A program made the translations under genes and the position numbers. Below, piece after piece: positions 33,595 to 45,816 of a stretch of DNA of 64,000 bases. Each line of letters starts with the position of its first letter. Position 1 is the first letter of the stretch. This DNA comes from Paracoccaceae bacterium (GTDB lineage: Bacteria; Pseudomonadota; Alphaproteobacteria; Rhodobacterales; Rhodobacteraceae), in the NCBI GenBank assembly GCA_020832655.1, contig JAFIEF010000006.1:21811-85810 (forward strand), in the 5' to 3' direction. The notes below the pieces were generated by a model. It was not told where the DNA came from, ran no database searches, and saw only the letters and a program-made list of their open reading frames with translations.

Positions 33595-34080
33595 CTAGCG
33601 AAGTACGAATTCGGTGATCAGGAAATCGCGGATATTCCCCTGCCCGGCGATGGTTTGCAGCCGTCGCAGAATCTGCGCGCGCAGGCGGAACAATGCCTCT
33701 GCCTCTGCCAGATCCTGCGGGTTGACCGCGCGCAGATAGGTGTTGATCACATCCACAAAGCGCGGATGCATCCGCATCACCTCTGCATAAGCGTGGGCGG
33801 GCACTTCGATCTGGGCCGCAAATTGCAGATTGCTGACCCCGCTGCCGGGGACAAGCGAAATGGTCATGCTGTCGATGGCGATGAAATCGAAATCCAGCGT
33901 CATTGGCGCGGGCGTCGGCGCCGAATCGCCCGGACCCAGCAGCCAGCCCTGATAAACAGCAAGGAATCCCCCCCCGCCCAGCACCAGCGCCGCAACCAGC
34001 GCCAGCATAACTGCGCGCAATCGCGGTTTCGCAGATGCGTCCGGGGGAAGATCCGGTGCAGTGGTCGTGCTGTCAGCCAT
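33595..34080 (-). CDS. fliL: Flagellar basal body-associated protein FliL
   Basis: N-terminal TM, periplasmic domain with LVPGSGVSNLQFAAQIEVPAHAYAEVMRMHPRFVDVINTYLRAVNPQDL; ends RDFLITEFVLR. Confidence 0.85.
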   Translation of the reverse strand: MADSTTTAPDLPPDASAKPRLRAVMLALVAALVLGGGGFLAVYQGWLLGPGDSAPTPAPMTLDFDFIAIDSMTISLVPGSGVSNLQFAAQIEVPAHAYAEVMRMHPRFVDVINTYLRAVNPQDLAEAEALFRLRAQILRRLQTIAGQGNIRDFLITEFVLR

Positions 34081-34125
34081 CTGACTTTCCTTGGCGTTCC
34101 TTTTCTTCGATATCGCACAAGCTCA

Positions 34126-34140
34126 CTAACTCATTGTTAA
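34126..34140 (+). promoter_or_regulatory. CtrA-like box CTAAC-TCATT-GTTAA
   Basis: In the 121-bp gap between divergent fliL and fliF operons; CTAA-N7-TTAA. Confidence 0.65.
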
Positions 34141-34201
34141 AACAGTCGCGCCACACTGCACATATTCGGACCGGGCGTCCGCCGATGCAGGAGGCATTGC
34201 A

Positions 34202-35815
34202 GTGCAGAATATTCAGGCGCTCTGGTCGGCGCTGGACAATCGCAAGCGCATGATTGTCGGCGGGGCCGCGCTGGTCACGATACTGGCGGTTCTGGGCATT
34301 GCGCGCATGGCGGCCACACCGGGCATGGCGCTGCTATATTCGGGGCTGGAAGATGCCACTGCGGGTGAGGTGATTCAGGCGCTGGAATCGCGCGGCGTGC
34401 GCTACAGCGTGCGGGGCGATTCGATTTTCGTGCCCGGCCCGCAGCGTGATGAAACCCGGCTGATGCTGGCCGCGGCCGGGCTGCCCGCCAACACGCATTC
34501 CGGCTATGAGCTGCTTGATTCGCTGTCGGGTTTCGGCACCACCTCGCAGATGTTTGATGCCGCCTATTGGCGCGCGAAGGAGGGCGAACTGGCGCGCACC
34601 ATCGCAGCCAGCCCACATATCCGCACGGCGCGGGTGCATATTTCGCAAGGGGTCAGTTCCGCGTTTCGCCGCGATGTCGCGCCTTCGGCCTCGGTCACGG
34701 TGACGCCGGTCTCGGGCATGCTGACCCCGCCTCAGGCGCGCGCGATTCGCTTTCTGGTGGCCTCGGCCATTGCGGGGATGGCACCCGAAGATGTCTCGGT
34801 AATCGATGGTGCGGGCGGTTTGGTCTATGGTCCGGAATCAGAGGCCACGCCCCATGCCGCAGCCGCTGATCGCAGCGCGGAACTGCGCCGCAGTGTCGAA
34901 CGGCTGCTGGAAGCGCATGTCGGGCATGGGCGCGCGGTGGTAGAGCTGAGCATCGAAACCGTGACCGACCGCGAGGTCATTCACGAACGCCGCGTGGACC
35001 CCGATTCGCGCGTGGCGATCAGCACCGAAAGCGAAGAAAATGAAAGCAGCACGCAGGACACGCGCAGCGCGGGCGTGACCGTGGCCAGCAACCTGCCCGA
35101 TGGCGAGGCGGCGGGCGCTGACGGCAACGCGCAAAGCCGCGACAGCCAGACCCGCCAGCGCATGAACTACGATATGTCCGAAACCCGCCGCGAGATAGAG
35201 CGACTGCCCGGTGCCATCCGGCGAATCAGTGTCGCGGTGCTGATCGACGGGGTGCAGGAGACCGGGGCGGAAGGGGCACCGCAATGGCGTCCGCGCAGCC
35301 CTGAAGAGATGGAGGCGCTGCGCGAGCTTGTTGCCTCGGCAGTCGGGTATGACGCGGCGCGCGGCGATGTCATCACCCTGCGTTCCCTGCCATTCGAGCC
35401 GGTCGCGGTGCTGGGAACCGCCCCGCCAGAGGGGCTGTTTTCCGGGGCAGGGCTGGATCTGATGACCGTGCTGAAATGGCTGTTTGCGCTGGTCTTTCTG
35501 ATCGTGCTGTCGGTGTTTGTTCTGCGCCCGATGCTGCGCGCGGCGTTGCAGGCCAATGGGTCTGGCCCCACGCGCTATCTGCCTGATGAGGCCGGCTTCG
35601 GCCCGATGGAAGGGCAGGCCGCGCTTGCGCGGGTACAACCCCCAGCGCTGCGCGGGCAGTCTGTCGAAAGCTACGCCCCACCAGCTGACGCCCCCGACCC
35701 GGTCGAGCGGTTGCGCAATCTGCTGGCCGAACGCCAGCAGGAATCGGTCGAATTGCTGCGCCACTGGATCGAGGATGCGCCGCGCCCCCAAAATGACCGC
35801 CAGCCGAGGCCATGA
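34202..35815 (+). CDS. fliF: Flagellar M-ring protein FliF
   Basis: MALLYSGLEDATAGEVIQALESRGVRYSVRGDSIFVP; YELLDSLSGFGTTSQMFDAAYWRAKEGELARTI; C-terminal TM. Confidence 0.93.
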   Translation: MQNIQALWSALDNRKRMIVGGAALVTILAVLGIARMAATPGMALLYSGLEDATAGEVIQALESRGVRYSVRGDSIFVPGPQRDETRLMLAAAGLPANTHSGYELLDSLSGFGTTSQMFDAAYWRAKEGELARTIAASPHIRTARVHISQGVSSAFRRDVAPSASVTVTPVSGMLTPPQARAIRFLVASAIAGMAPEDVSVIDGAGGLVYGPESEATPHAAAADRSAELRRSVERLLEAHVGHGRAVVELSIETVTDREVIHERRVDPDSRVAISTESEENESSTQDTRSAGVTVASNLPDGEAAGADGNAQSRDSQTRQRMNYDMSETRREIERLPGAIRRISVAVLIDGVQETGAEGAPQWRPRSPEEMEALRELVASAVGYDAARGDVITLRSLPFEPVAVLGTAPPEGLFSGAGLDLMTVLKWLFALVFLIVLSVFVLRPMLRAALQANGSGPTRYLPDEAGFGPMEGQAALARVQPPALRGQSVESYAPPADAPDPVERLRNLLAERQQESVELLRHWIEDAPRPQNDRQPRP

Positions 35816-36408
35816 TGCTGAAACTTGAAGTGTTTGACACAGCGCCGGATTTGCAGGTCGATCAGGCCTGTGCAAAGCGCGTCGCCGCCGCGCGCGAGGC
35901 AGCCTATGACGACGGCTATAATGCCGGATGGCAGGACGCCCTGAGCGCGACGCGCGATGAAGATGATCAGCGCCGTGCCACCGCGCTGGAAGCCGTGCAG
36001 GCGATCAGCTTTACCTATGCCGAGGCCCATGCCGCGCTGGAAACGGCGTTTCTGGCCCTGACCGACCAGTTGCTGGAACAATTGCTGCCGCAAGCCGCGC
36101 AGCTTGGCTTGCCTGCGCTGTTGCGCGGTGAATTGCACCGCATCGCACAGCAAGGGGCATCCCTGCCAATAGAGCTGCATTGCGCGCCCGCTTCCAGCCC
36201 CGCGCTTCGTTCCATCATCGACACGGTGAAGGGGGTCGACATCCGCGTCATCGAAGAACCTGCCTTCAGCGATGCGCAGGTCAGCCTGCGCCTTGGCGCG
36301 CAACAGCGTGACATCGATTTCGACAGCTTGACCGACCAGATCCGCGCCGCATTCGAGCGTCAATCCCCCAGCCCCACAAAATCAGAGGCCCGTAATGCAA
36401 CAGCCTGA
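35812..36408 (+). CDS. FliH-like flagellar export protein
   Basis: 198 aa, overlaps fliF stop by 4 bp; position between fliF and fliN; FliH-like C-terminal region. Confidence 0.65.
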   Translation: MMLKLEVFDTAPDLQVDQACAKRVAAAREAAYDDGYNAGWQDALSATRDEDDQRRATALEAVQAISFTYAEAHAALETAFLALTDQLLEQLLPQAAQLGLPALLRGELHRIAQQGASLPIELHCAPASSPALRSIIDTVKGVDIRVIEEPAFSDAQVSLRLGAQQRDIDFDSLTDQIRAAFERQSPSPTKSEARNATA

Positions 36409-36682
36409 CCCGAACAAGCCCGACCTGAACACTGCTATCCTCAAACAGGTTCCGGTCGAAATATCGGTCTCGGTCGGGCGCGCGCGACCGCTGGTGCATG
36501 ATCTGCTGCGGCTCGGGCAGGATTCGGTTCTGGCGCTGGACCGACGGGTCGATGATCCGGTCGAGCTTTACATCGGCGAAAAGCTGATCGCGCGCGGCAT
36601 TCTGGAAGAGCTGGAAGATGCCGAGGCCGGGTATCTGGGCGTACGCCTGACCGAAATCGTCGATCTGCCGGACAGGCTCTGA
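36395..36682 (+). CDS. fliN: Flagellar switch protein FliN (SpoA domain)
   Basis: VPVEISVSVGRARPLVHDLLRLGQDSVLALDRRVDDPVELYIGEKLIARGILEE. Confidence 0.92.
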   Translation: MQQPDPNKPDLNTAILKQVPVEISVSVGRARPLVHDLLRLGQDSVLALDRRVDDPVELYIGEKLIARGILEELEDAEAGYLGVRLTEIVDLPDRL

Positions 36683-36683
36683 C

Positions 36684-37427
36684 ATGATCGCGGCGCGGCG
36701 CATGCTGCCGGTGGCCTGCCTGACGCTGATAGCCGCATTGCTGCTTCCCGGTGTGGCGTTGGCGCAAGAAGTCAGTTTCCGCTTCGATGATGACGGCTCG
36801 CTGGCAGTACGCTCTGTCCAGCTTATCGTGCTGCTGACCCTGCTTAGCCTGGTGCCCGGCATTCTGGTGATGGTGACATGTTTTCCCTTCATCGTGACGG
36901 TTCTGGCGATATTGCGCCAGGCGCTGGGGCTGATGCAGTCGCCCCCGAACATGCTGATTATCTCGCTGGCGCTGTTTCTGACCTATTTCGTGATGGAACC
37001 CGTGTTTCTGACGGCATGGGAAAGCGGTATCATGCCGCTTAGTGATGGCGAGATCGGGCTGGACGAGGCGATGGTTCTGGCCGCCGACCCGTTTCGCCAG
37101 TTCATGGCCGCGCGGGTGGATGCGGCGACCTTCGAAAGCCTTGCCAGCCTGCGCCCCGACCCGGTGGCCCCGCTTTCAGCCGATGCGCCGCTTTCGGTGC
37201 TGATCCCGTCCTTCATGCTCAGCGAAGTCGCGCGCGCCTTCCAGATCGGCTTTCTGGTGTTCCTGCCCTTTTTGATCATCGATCTGGTGGTGGCGGCGGT
37301 GCTGATGTCGATGGGGATGATGATGGTGCCCCCGGCCATTGTGTCGCTTCCCTTCAAGCTGTCCTTCTTTGTCATCGCTGACGGTTGGCGGCTGGTTTCC
37401 GAAGCGCTGGTGCGCGGCTATATGTAG
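36684..37427 (+). CDS. fliP: Flagellar export protein FliP
   Basis: FIVTVLAILRQALGLMQSPPNMLIISLALFLTYFVM; IGFLVFLPFLIIDLVVAAVLMSMGMMMVPPAIVSLPFKLSFFVIADGW. Confidence 0.96.
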   Translation: MIAARRMLPVACLTLIAALLLPGVALAQEVSFRFDDDGSLAVRSVQLIVLLTLLSLVPGILVMVTCFPFIVTVLAILRQALGLMQSPPNMLIISLALFLTYFVMEPVFLTAWESGIMPLSDGEIGLDEAMVLAADPFRQFMAARVDAATFESLASLRPDPVAPLSADAPLSVLIPSFMLSEVARAFQIGFLVFLPFLIIDLVVAAVLMSMGMMMVPPAIVSLPFKLSFFVIADGWRLVSEALVRGYM

Positions 37428-37514
37428 CCCCCGCGCGCAGCGATCCCCCCGGTTCGGACTGGACGCGCTCTGCCGCTGCCCCTATCACCTGTTCTGAAGC
37501 ATCCAGATACTTGA

Positions 37515-39674
<2,160 letters not shown>

Positions 39675-39675
39675 C

Positions 39676-41772
39676 ATGGCCGCGCGCCCCGAAATCCTGT
39701 TTCCGCTGTTTGCAGGGCTGGAAACGCTGCAAGGGGTCGGGCCGAAAACCGCCAAATTGCTGGCGGGCCTTGATATCACCGCGCCGCGCGACATGCTGTT
39801 TCACCTGCCCCATGCGGTGGTGGATCGCAGCCTGCGCGACAGCGTGCAGGGGGCGGAATTTCCATCAGTGGTGACGGTTGAAGCTACCGTGCTGTCCCAT
39901 CATCCCCCGCCGCCGCGCAACACCGCACGCCCTTACCGCGTGCTGATGCGCGATGCCAGGACCGAGTTTCAACTGGTGTTTTTTCATGCCCGTGGCGACT
40001 ACCTGCAAAAGCTGTTGCCAGCGGGCCAAAGGCGGATCGTCTCTGGCCGGGCAGAGCTGTTTGACGGGGTAGCGCAGATTGTCCATCCCGACCATGTGCT
40101 GCGCCCCGAACAGGCGGGGGATCTGCCCCGGCTGGAACCTCATTATCCCCTTTGTGCCGGGGTCAGCCAGAAACTGATGACCCGTGCTGCGGCGTCAGTG
40201 CTGGCGCGTGCGCCGGAACTGGCCGAATGGATCGATCCGGCGCTGAAAGCGCGCGAGGGCTGGCCGGACTGGCATGACGCCATCATCCGCGCCCATGCGC
40301 CGCAAAGCCCCGCAGATGTTGCGCCGCAATCGCCACTACGGATGCGGCTGGCCTATGACGAGTTTTTCACCCATCAGTTGACGCTGGCGCTGGCGCGCGC
40401 CAAAGCGCGGCGCAAGAAGGGACGCATCAGCAAGGGAACGGGCGCGTTGCAAGCCCGCGTGCTGGCGGCGCTGGATTATGCCCCGACCGGCGCACAACGC
40501 CGCGCGATTGACGAGATCGCGCAGGACATGGCCGCGCCCAACCGCATGAACCGGCTGCTTCAGGGCGATGTCGGTGCGGGCAAGACGCTGGTGGCCTTCA
40601 TGGCGCTGCTGGTCGCGGTAGAGGCAGGCGGGCAGGGGGTGATGATGGCGCCCACAGAGATATTGGCACGCCAGCACCTGGACGGGCTGCAACCGCTGGC
40701 CGCGCTGGCGGGGGTGCGGCTGGACATTCTGACCGGGCGCGACAAGGCGGCCGAACGCGCGCAGAAGCTTGCCGCGCTGGCCGAAGGGCGCATAGACATT
40801 CTGGTGGGCACACATGCAGTATTCCAGAAAGGCGTCGAATTTGCCGATCTGCGGCTCGCCGTGGTCGATGAACAGCACCGCTTCGGCGTGGCGCAGCGCG
40901 CGGCACTGGCGGCCAAGGGCACCGGGGCGGATGTGCTGGTGATGACCGCAACGCCTATTCCGCGCTCGCTGGCGTTGGCGCAATATGGCGATATGGATGT
41001 CTCGGTGCTTGATGAAAAACCGCCTGGTCGCAAGCCGGTGCAGACCGCGCTGATCTCGACCGCGCGGATGGACGAAGTGGTGGCGCATCTGCGCGACGCC
41101 ATCGCCAAGGGGCAGCAGGCCTATTGGGTCTGCCCGCTGGTCGAGGAATCGGAAGCAACCAGCCTGACGGCGGCGCAGTCACGCTTCGAGCATCTGCGCG
41201 CGGCGCTGGGCGAGGGGGTGGTGGGGCTGGTGCATGGCCAGTTGCCCACCGCCGAAAAAGACGCGGCGATGGCCCGCTTTGTCGCAGCCGGGACCAAGCT
41301 TCTGGTCGCCACCACAGTGATCGAGGTTGGTGTCAATGTGCCCAATGCCTCGATCATGGTGATCGAACGCGCTGAAAGCTTCGGGCTTGCGCAGTTGCAC
41401 CAGCTTCGCGGGCGGGTCGGGCGCGGCGGGCAGGCCGCGACCTGTCTTCTGCTCTATGAAGCGCCATTGGGCGAGACCGCAGCGCGGCGGCTGAAACTGT
41501 TGCGCGACACCGATGACGGCTTCCGCATTGCCGAGGAAGACATGGAGATTCGCGGCGTGGGCGATCTGATCGGCACTGCGCAATCGGGGCTGCCGCGCTT
41601 TCGCATCGCCGATCTGGAACATCAGGTGGGGCTGATGGCCATTGCGCAATCCGATGCGCGCAAGCTGCTGTCCGATGACCCCGCGCTTGTGTCCCCGCGC
41701 GGGCAGGCAGCACGGGTGGCGCTGTGGCTGATGCGGCAGGATCAGGCGATCCAATACCTGTCTGTTGGTTGA
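39676..41772 (+). CDS. recG: ATP-dependent DNA helicase RecG
   Basis: Wedge domain; RLLQGDVGAGKTLVAFMALL; VVDEQHRFGVAQR; ESFGLAQLHQLRGRVGRGG. Confidence 0.96.
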   Translation: MAARPEILFPLFAGLETLQGVGPKTAKLLAGLDITAPRDMLFHLPHAVVDRSLRDSVQGAEFPSVVTVEATVLSHHPPPPRNTARPYRVLMRDARTEFQLVFFHARGDYLQKLLPAGQRRIVSGRAELFDGVAQIVHPDHVLRPEQAGDLPRLEPHYPLCAGVSQKLMTRAAASVLARAPELAEWIDPALKAREGWPDWHDAIIRAHAPQSPADVAPQSPLRMRLAYDEFFTHQLTLALARAKARRKKGRISKGTGALQARVLAALDYAPTGAQRRAIDEIAQDMAAPNRMNRLLQGDVGAGKTLVAFMALLVAVEAGGQGVMMAPTEILARQHLDGLQPLAALAGVRLDILTGRDKAAERAQKLAALAEGRIDILVGTHAVFQKGVEFADLRLAVVDEQHRFGVAQRAALAAKGTGADVLVMTATPIPRSLALAQYGDMDVSVLDEKPPGRKPVQTALISTARMDEVVAHLRDAIAKGQQAYWVCPLVEESEATSLTAAQSRFEHLRAALGEGVVGLVHGQLPTAEKDAAMARFVAAGTKLLVATTVIEVGVNVPNASIMVIERAESFGLAQLHQLRGRVGRGGQAATCLLLYEAPLGETAARRLKLLRDTDDGFRIAEEDMEIRGVGDLIGTAQSGLPRFRIADLEHQVGLMAIAQSDARKLLSDDPALVSPRGQAARVALWLMRQDQAIQYLSVG

Positions 41773-41842
41773 TGTTCTGATAATGTTCTTGACTGCGGGT
41801 CGAGAATATGAGAACAAATCAGCAACAGATGAAGGTGCAGCC

Positions 41843-41956
41843 ATGCGAAAGCCCGGAAAATCCCCTGATCATCATCCGCTCTGGCACGATATTGCGGGCG
41901 GGCTTGCGCTGACAATTCTGGTTGTGCTGACCCTGCATCTGCCGCTTCTTGCCTGA
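41843..41956 (+). CDS. Small single-TM protein (37 aa)
   Basis: [37 protein letters not shown]; purine-rich SD-like upstream (gatgaaggtg); followed by strong terminator. Confidence 0.5.
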   Translation: MRKPGKSPDHHPLWHDIAGGLALTILVVLTLHLPLLA

Positions 41957-42021
41957 GACTGCCTTGCGGGTCAGCCGCCTCTGCGCCATCTGCCTGATAC
42001 GCGCTTTCCTGACCCTGACTG

Positions 42022-42060
42022 CCGCCAGTTGCGGGCCGCCCCCGCAACTGGCGGTTTTTT
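42022..42060 (+). terminator. Rho-independent terminator
   Basis: CCGCCAGTTGCGGG-ccgcc-CCCGCAACTGGCGG perfect 14-bp stem followed by TTTTTT. Confidence 0.92.
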
Positions 42061-42146
42061 CTTTGGGCCGCGCAGACCCGAAGCGCATGTTTGCCAAAGC
42101 GTGGCGAAATGACTATCTGGGGCGCAGATCAGAAAAGGGCGGCAGA

Positions 42147-43496
42147 ATGGATGAATTGCATATCGTCGGGGGTGGCATGGCCGGGGCTGAAGCCGCATGG
42201 CAGGCCGCGCGGCAGGGCGTCAATGTGGTCATTCACGAGATGCGCCCCGATACTGGCACTTTCGCCCACCGCACCAAGTATCTGGCAGAAATGGTGTGCT
42301 CGAACTCCTTCCGTTCGGATGATGATGAACACAACGCGGTCGGGCTGCTGCATTGGGAAATGCGCCAGGCAGACGGGCTGATCATGCAGATGGCCGATGC
42401 CCATGCGCTGCCTGCCGGCGGGGCGCTGGCAGTGGATCGCGATGGCTTTGCCCGCGCGGTCACCGAACACCTGCTGGCGCAACCCAATATCCGGCTGGAG
42501 CGGGGCGAGATCGCCGCGCTGCCCGATAGCGGCCACTGGATCATCGCGACCGGCCCCTTGACCTCGACCGCGCTGGGGCAGGCGATTGCCGCCGAAACCG
42601 GCGCGCAAGCGCTGGCCTTTTTCGACGCCATCGCGCCGATTGTCTATTTCGACAGCATCGACATGTCGAAAGCCTGGTTCCAGTCGCGCTATGACAAGGG
42701 CGAGACCGAGGAAGAGCGCACCGCCTATCTGAACTGCCCGTTGACGCGCGATGAGTATGAGGCATTCATCGACGCGCTGCTGGCCGCCGACAAGACAGAG
42801 TTTCATGAGGGCGAGACGGCGGGTTATTTCGATGGCTGCCTGCCAATCGAGGTGATGGCCGAACGCGGGCGCGAAACCCTGCGCCACGGCCCAATGAAAC
42901 CCGTGGGGCTGACCAACCCGAACCAACCCGACATCAAGCCCCATGCCGTGGTGCAGCTGCGCCGCGACAATGCGCTGGGCACGCTCTATAATATCGTGGG
43001 CTTTCAGACAAAGATGAAGTATGGCGCGCAAACTTCTGTTTTTAAGATGATTCCTGGGTTGGAAAATGCGTCATTCGCACGCCTTGGCGGGATCCATCGC
43101 AACACTTTTCTGAATTCACCCACGCTGCTGGATGACCAGCTTCGGCTGCGTTCACGCCCGCATATCCGCTTTGCCGGACAGATCACCGGAGTCGAGGGCT
43201 ATGTCGAATCCGCCGCGATGGGGCTGTTGGCGGGGCGGCTGGCGGCGGCGCAGATCAAGGGCCAGACCCTTGCCCCCCCGCCGCGCGAAACCGCGATGGG
43301 CGCGCTGGTCCATCACATCACCGGCGGCGCCGAGGCCAGGACCTTCCAGCCGATGAATGTCAATTTCGGGCTGTTCCCGCCGATTGATGCGCGCGGAGGG
43401 CGGCGCGGGCGGCGCGAACGCTATCAGGCCTATACTGACCGCGCCAAGGCCGTCTTTGGCGACTGGCTGGGCCAACAGGCGCAAGATGCCGCCTGA
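42147..43496 (+). CDS. trmFO: Methylenetetrahydrofolate--tRNA-(uracil-5-)-methyltransferase
   Basis: [51 protein letters not shown]. Confidence 0.95.
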   Translation: MDELHIVGGGMAGAEAAWQAARQGVNVVIHEMRPDTGTFAHRTKYLAEMVCSNSFRSDDDEHNAVGLLHWEMRQADGLIMQMADAHALPAGGALAVDRDGFARAVTEHLLAQPNIRLERGEIAALPDSGHWIIATGPLTSTALGQAIAAETGAQALAFFDAIAPIVYFDSIDMSKAWFQSRYDKGETEEERTAYLNCPLTRDEYEAFIDALLAADKTEFHEGETAGYFDGCLPIEVMAERGRETLRHGPMKPVGLTNPNQPDIKPHAVVQLRRDNALGTLYNIVGFQTKMKYGAQTSVFKMIPGLENASFARLGGIHRNTFLNSPTLLDDQLRLRSRPHIRFAGQITGVEGYVESAAMGLLAGRLAAAQIKGQTLAPPPRETAMGALVHHITGGAEARTFQPMNVNFGLFPPIDARGGRRGRRERYQAYTDRAKAVFGDWLGQQAQDAA

Positions 43497-44346
43497 CACC
43501 GGGTCTCGCGTGACCCGTTTCGCGCCCTCGCCAACCGGGCCGCTGCATCTGGGGCACGCCTATGCCGCGATTCTGGCCAGTCGCAGGGCAGGGGCGCAGG
43601 GCCGGTTTCTGCTGCGTATCGAGGATATCGACCAAAGCCGTTGCAAACCCGAATGGGAAGCGCAGATTTTTGACGATCTGCACTGGCTAGGGCTGCGCTG
43701 GCCTGAGCCGGTGATGCGCCAATCGGCGCGCATGGCGCAGTATCGCGAAGCGTTGCACAAGCTGGCGGGGCTGGGGGTGCTTTACCCTTGCCGCTGCCGT
43801 CGCGGCGATATCCGCGCAGCCCTAAGCGCGCCGCAGGAAGGGGCAAAGCCGGTTCTTGGGCCGGACGGGCTGGTCTATCCGGGCACCTGCCGGGGGCGCA
43901 GCATGGACGCGGCGCGCCCCGATGATGCGCTGCGGCTGGATATGCGCCACGCGCTGGCGCTGATCGGGCCGCTGTCATTTACCGAAACCGGGCCGCTTCA
44001 CGCAGGCCAGCACGCGTTGGACCCCGACCAGATGCTGAACGAAGTGGGCGATGTGGTGCTGGCGCGGCGCGGAATGGGCGCCAGCTATCATCTGTCGGTG
44101 GTGGTGGATGATGCCGCGCAAGGCGTTACTGAGGTCACGCGCGGGGTTGATCTGTTCGACGCGACCGGCATTCATGTGCTGCTTCAGGCATTGCTTGAAC
44201 TTTCGCGTCCAAGCTATTGGCATCATGATCTTGTTCGTGATGAGCATGGCAGGCGCCTGGCCAAGCGCGATGATGCGCGCGCAATCGCGCACTACCGCGC
44301 GCAAGGGGCCAGCGCGCAGGATATCTGTGCGATACTTAATCTGTAA
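43486..44346 (+). CDS. gluQ: Glutamyl-Q tRNA(Asp) synthetase
   Basis: [27 protein letters not shown]; short GluRS-like protein; start overlaps trmFO end. Confidence 0.92.
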   Translation: MPPDTGSRVTRFAPSPTGPLHLGHAYAAILASRRAGAQGRFLLRIEDIDQSRCKPEWEAQIFDDLHWLGLRWPEPVMRQSARMAQYREALHKLAGLGVLYPCRCRRGDIRAALSAPQEGAKPVLGPDGLVYPGTCRGRSMDAARPDDALRLDMRHALALIGPLSFTETGPLHAGQHALDPDQMLNEVGDVVLARRGMGASYHLSVVVDDAAQGVTEVTRGVDLFDATGIHVLLQALLELSRPSYWHHDLVRDEHGRRLAKRDDARAIAHYRAQGASAQDICAILNL

Positions 44347-44698
44347 CGGGTTTCATCAACTCGACTTCTGCCCCTTCACGCACCGCAGTATAGAAGCAGC
44401 TTTGCCGGTTGGTGTGGCAGGCAGGTCCGGTCTGGCGCACCACCACCAGCAGGCAGTCGCGGTCGCAATCAAGGCGGAAATCGACCAGTTCCTGCACATG
44501 GCCAGAGCTTTCGCCCTTGACCCAGAAGCTTTGGCGCGAACGCGACCAGTAGGTTACGCGCCTGGTTTCCAGCGTGCGCTGCACGGCTGCGGCTGTCATC
44601 CAGGCCATCATCAGCACCTGCCCGCTTTCATGATCCTGCGCGATTACCGGGATCAGGCCGTTTTCATCATAGCGAAGGCTTTGCGGATCGAAACGCAT
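44336..44698 (-). CDS. hisI: Phosphoribosyl-AMP cyclohydrolase
   Basis: GLIPVIAQDHESGQVLMMAWM; RSRQSFWVKGESSGHVQELVDFRLDCDRDCLLVVVRQTGPACHTNRQSCFY. Confidence 0.96.
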   Translation of the reverse strand: MRFDPQSLRYDENGLIPVIAQDHESGQVLMMAWMTAAAVQRTLETRRVTYWSRSRQSFWVKGESSGHVQELVDFRLDCDRDCLLVVVRQTGPACHTNRQSCFYTAVREGAEVELMKPVTD

Positions 44699-44764
44699 GG
44701 GCTATGTCCTGTTCTGACAAGAGGGGGGCGTGATAGCCCATCGCAGCAAGAAGGAAAACCCGTC

Positions 44765-45211
44765 TTGAGCAATGATGCCGATCTGATGAAGCTCTATTCG
44801 GGCCGCATTCTGGCGCTGGCGGCAGATATCCCGTATCTGTCGCGGCTGGACAATCCGCAGGCCAGCGTCAAGCGCCGCTCGCCGCTTTGTGGCTCGACCG
44901 TCAGCGTCGATCTGGACATGGAAGACGGGCGCGTCAGCCGTTTCGGACAGGATGTCAAGGCCTGCGCGCTGGGGCAGGCGGCGGCGGCGGTGCTGGCGCA
45001 GGTGGTGATCGGGCGCAGCGCGGCGGAACTGGCGCAGGCGCGCGACCAGTTGCGCGACATGCTGATCAGGGGCGGGCCAGTTCCCGATGCGCCCTTTGAT
45101 GGGTATGAGGTTCTGACACCTGCACGCGACTACCGCAACCGCCATGCTTCGATCATGCTGGCGCTGGAAGCCACCGCCGAAGCCGCCGCGCAGGCCAGCG
45201 CGCCCGCTTGA
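44765..45211 (+). CDS. Iron-sulfur cluster assembly scaffold (NifU/IscU N-domain-like)
   Basis: MKLYSGRILALAADIPYLSRLDNPQASVKRRSPLCGSTVSVDLDM...QDVKACALGQAAAAVLAQ; TTG start likely. Confidence 0.8.
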   Translation: MSNDADLMKLYSGRILALAADIPYLSRLDNPQASVKRRSPLCGSTVSVDLDMEDGRVSRFGQDVKACALGQAAAAVLAQVVIGRSAAELAQARDQLRDMLIRGGPVPDAPFDGYEVLTPARDYRNRHASIMLALEATAEAAAQASAPA

Positions 45212-45267
45212 CGCGCGCGCAAGGCTGGCGCAATTTGCGTTGTCATGCCTGACCGGGAATCCAAGAC

Positions 45268-45810
45268 ATGTCTGCACTGGCCATCCGCGACGCAACCGCA
45301 GATGACGCGGAAGCGATCTGCGCGATCTGGAACCCGATCATCCGCGACAGCGTGATCACCTTCAACCCCGATCCGCGCAACCCTGCCGAGGTCATCGGGT
45401 TGATTGCCGGGCGGCACGAAGCGGGCCATGCCTTTCTGGTTGCGACCCTGTCCGGGCAGGTGATCGGCTTTGCCAGCTACAGCCAGTTTCGTCCCGGCCC
45501 CGGCTATGCCCGCTCTGTGGAGCATACCATCAACCTGTCGCCGCAGGCGCGCGGATATGGGGCAGGGCGGCGATTGCTGGCGGCGCTGGAAGCCCATGCG
45601 ACAGCGGCGGGTCATCATGTCATGGTTGCCGCTGTATCGGCGGAAAATGCAGGCAGCGTCGCCTTTCACCGGGCAATGGGTTATCAGAACGTAGGGCTGA
45701 TGCCGCAGGTTGGTTGGAAATTCGGGCAGTTTCATGATCTTGTATTGATGCAGAAAACCTTGTCAGCCGGTGTCGGGCCATCAGCGGCCGCCATCAATTC
45801 CGCGAAGTGA
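45268..45810 (+). CDS. GNAT family N-acetyltransferase (phosphinothricin acetyltransferase-like)
   Basis: IRDATADDAEAICAIWNPIIRDSVITF; SVEHTINLSPQARGYGAGRRLLAALEAHA; NAGSVAFHRAMGY. Confidence 0.9.
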   Translation: MSALAIRDATADDAEAICAIWNPIIRDSVITFNPDPRNPAEVIGLIAGRHEAGHAFLVATLSGQVIGFASYSQFRPGPGYARSVEHTINLSPQARGYGAGRRLLAALEAHATAAGHHVMVAAVSAENAGSVAFHRAMGYQNVGLMPQVGWKFGQFHDLVLMQKTLSAGVGPSAAAINSAK

Positions 45811-45816
45811 GAATTC

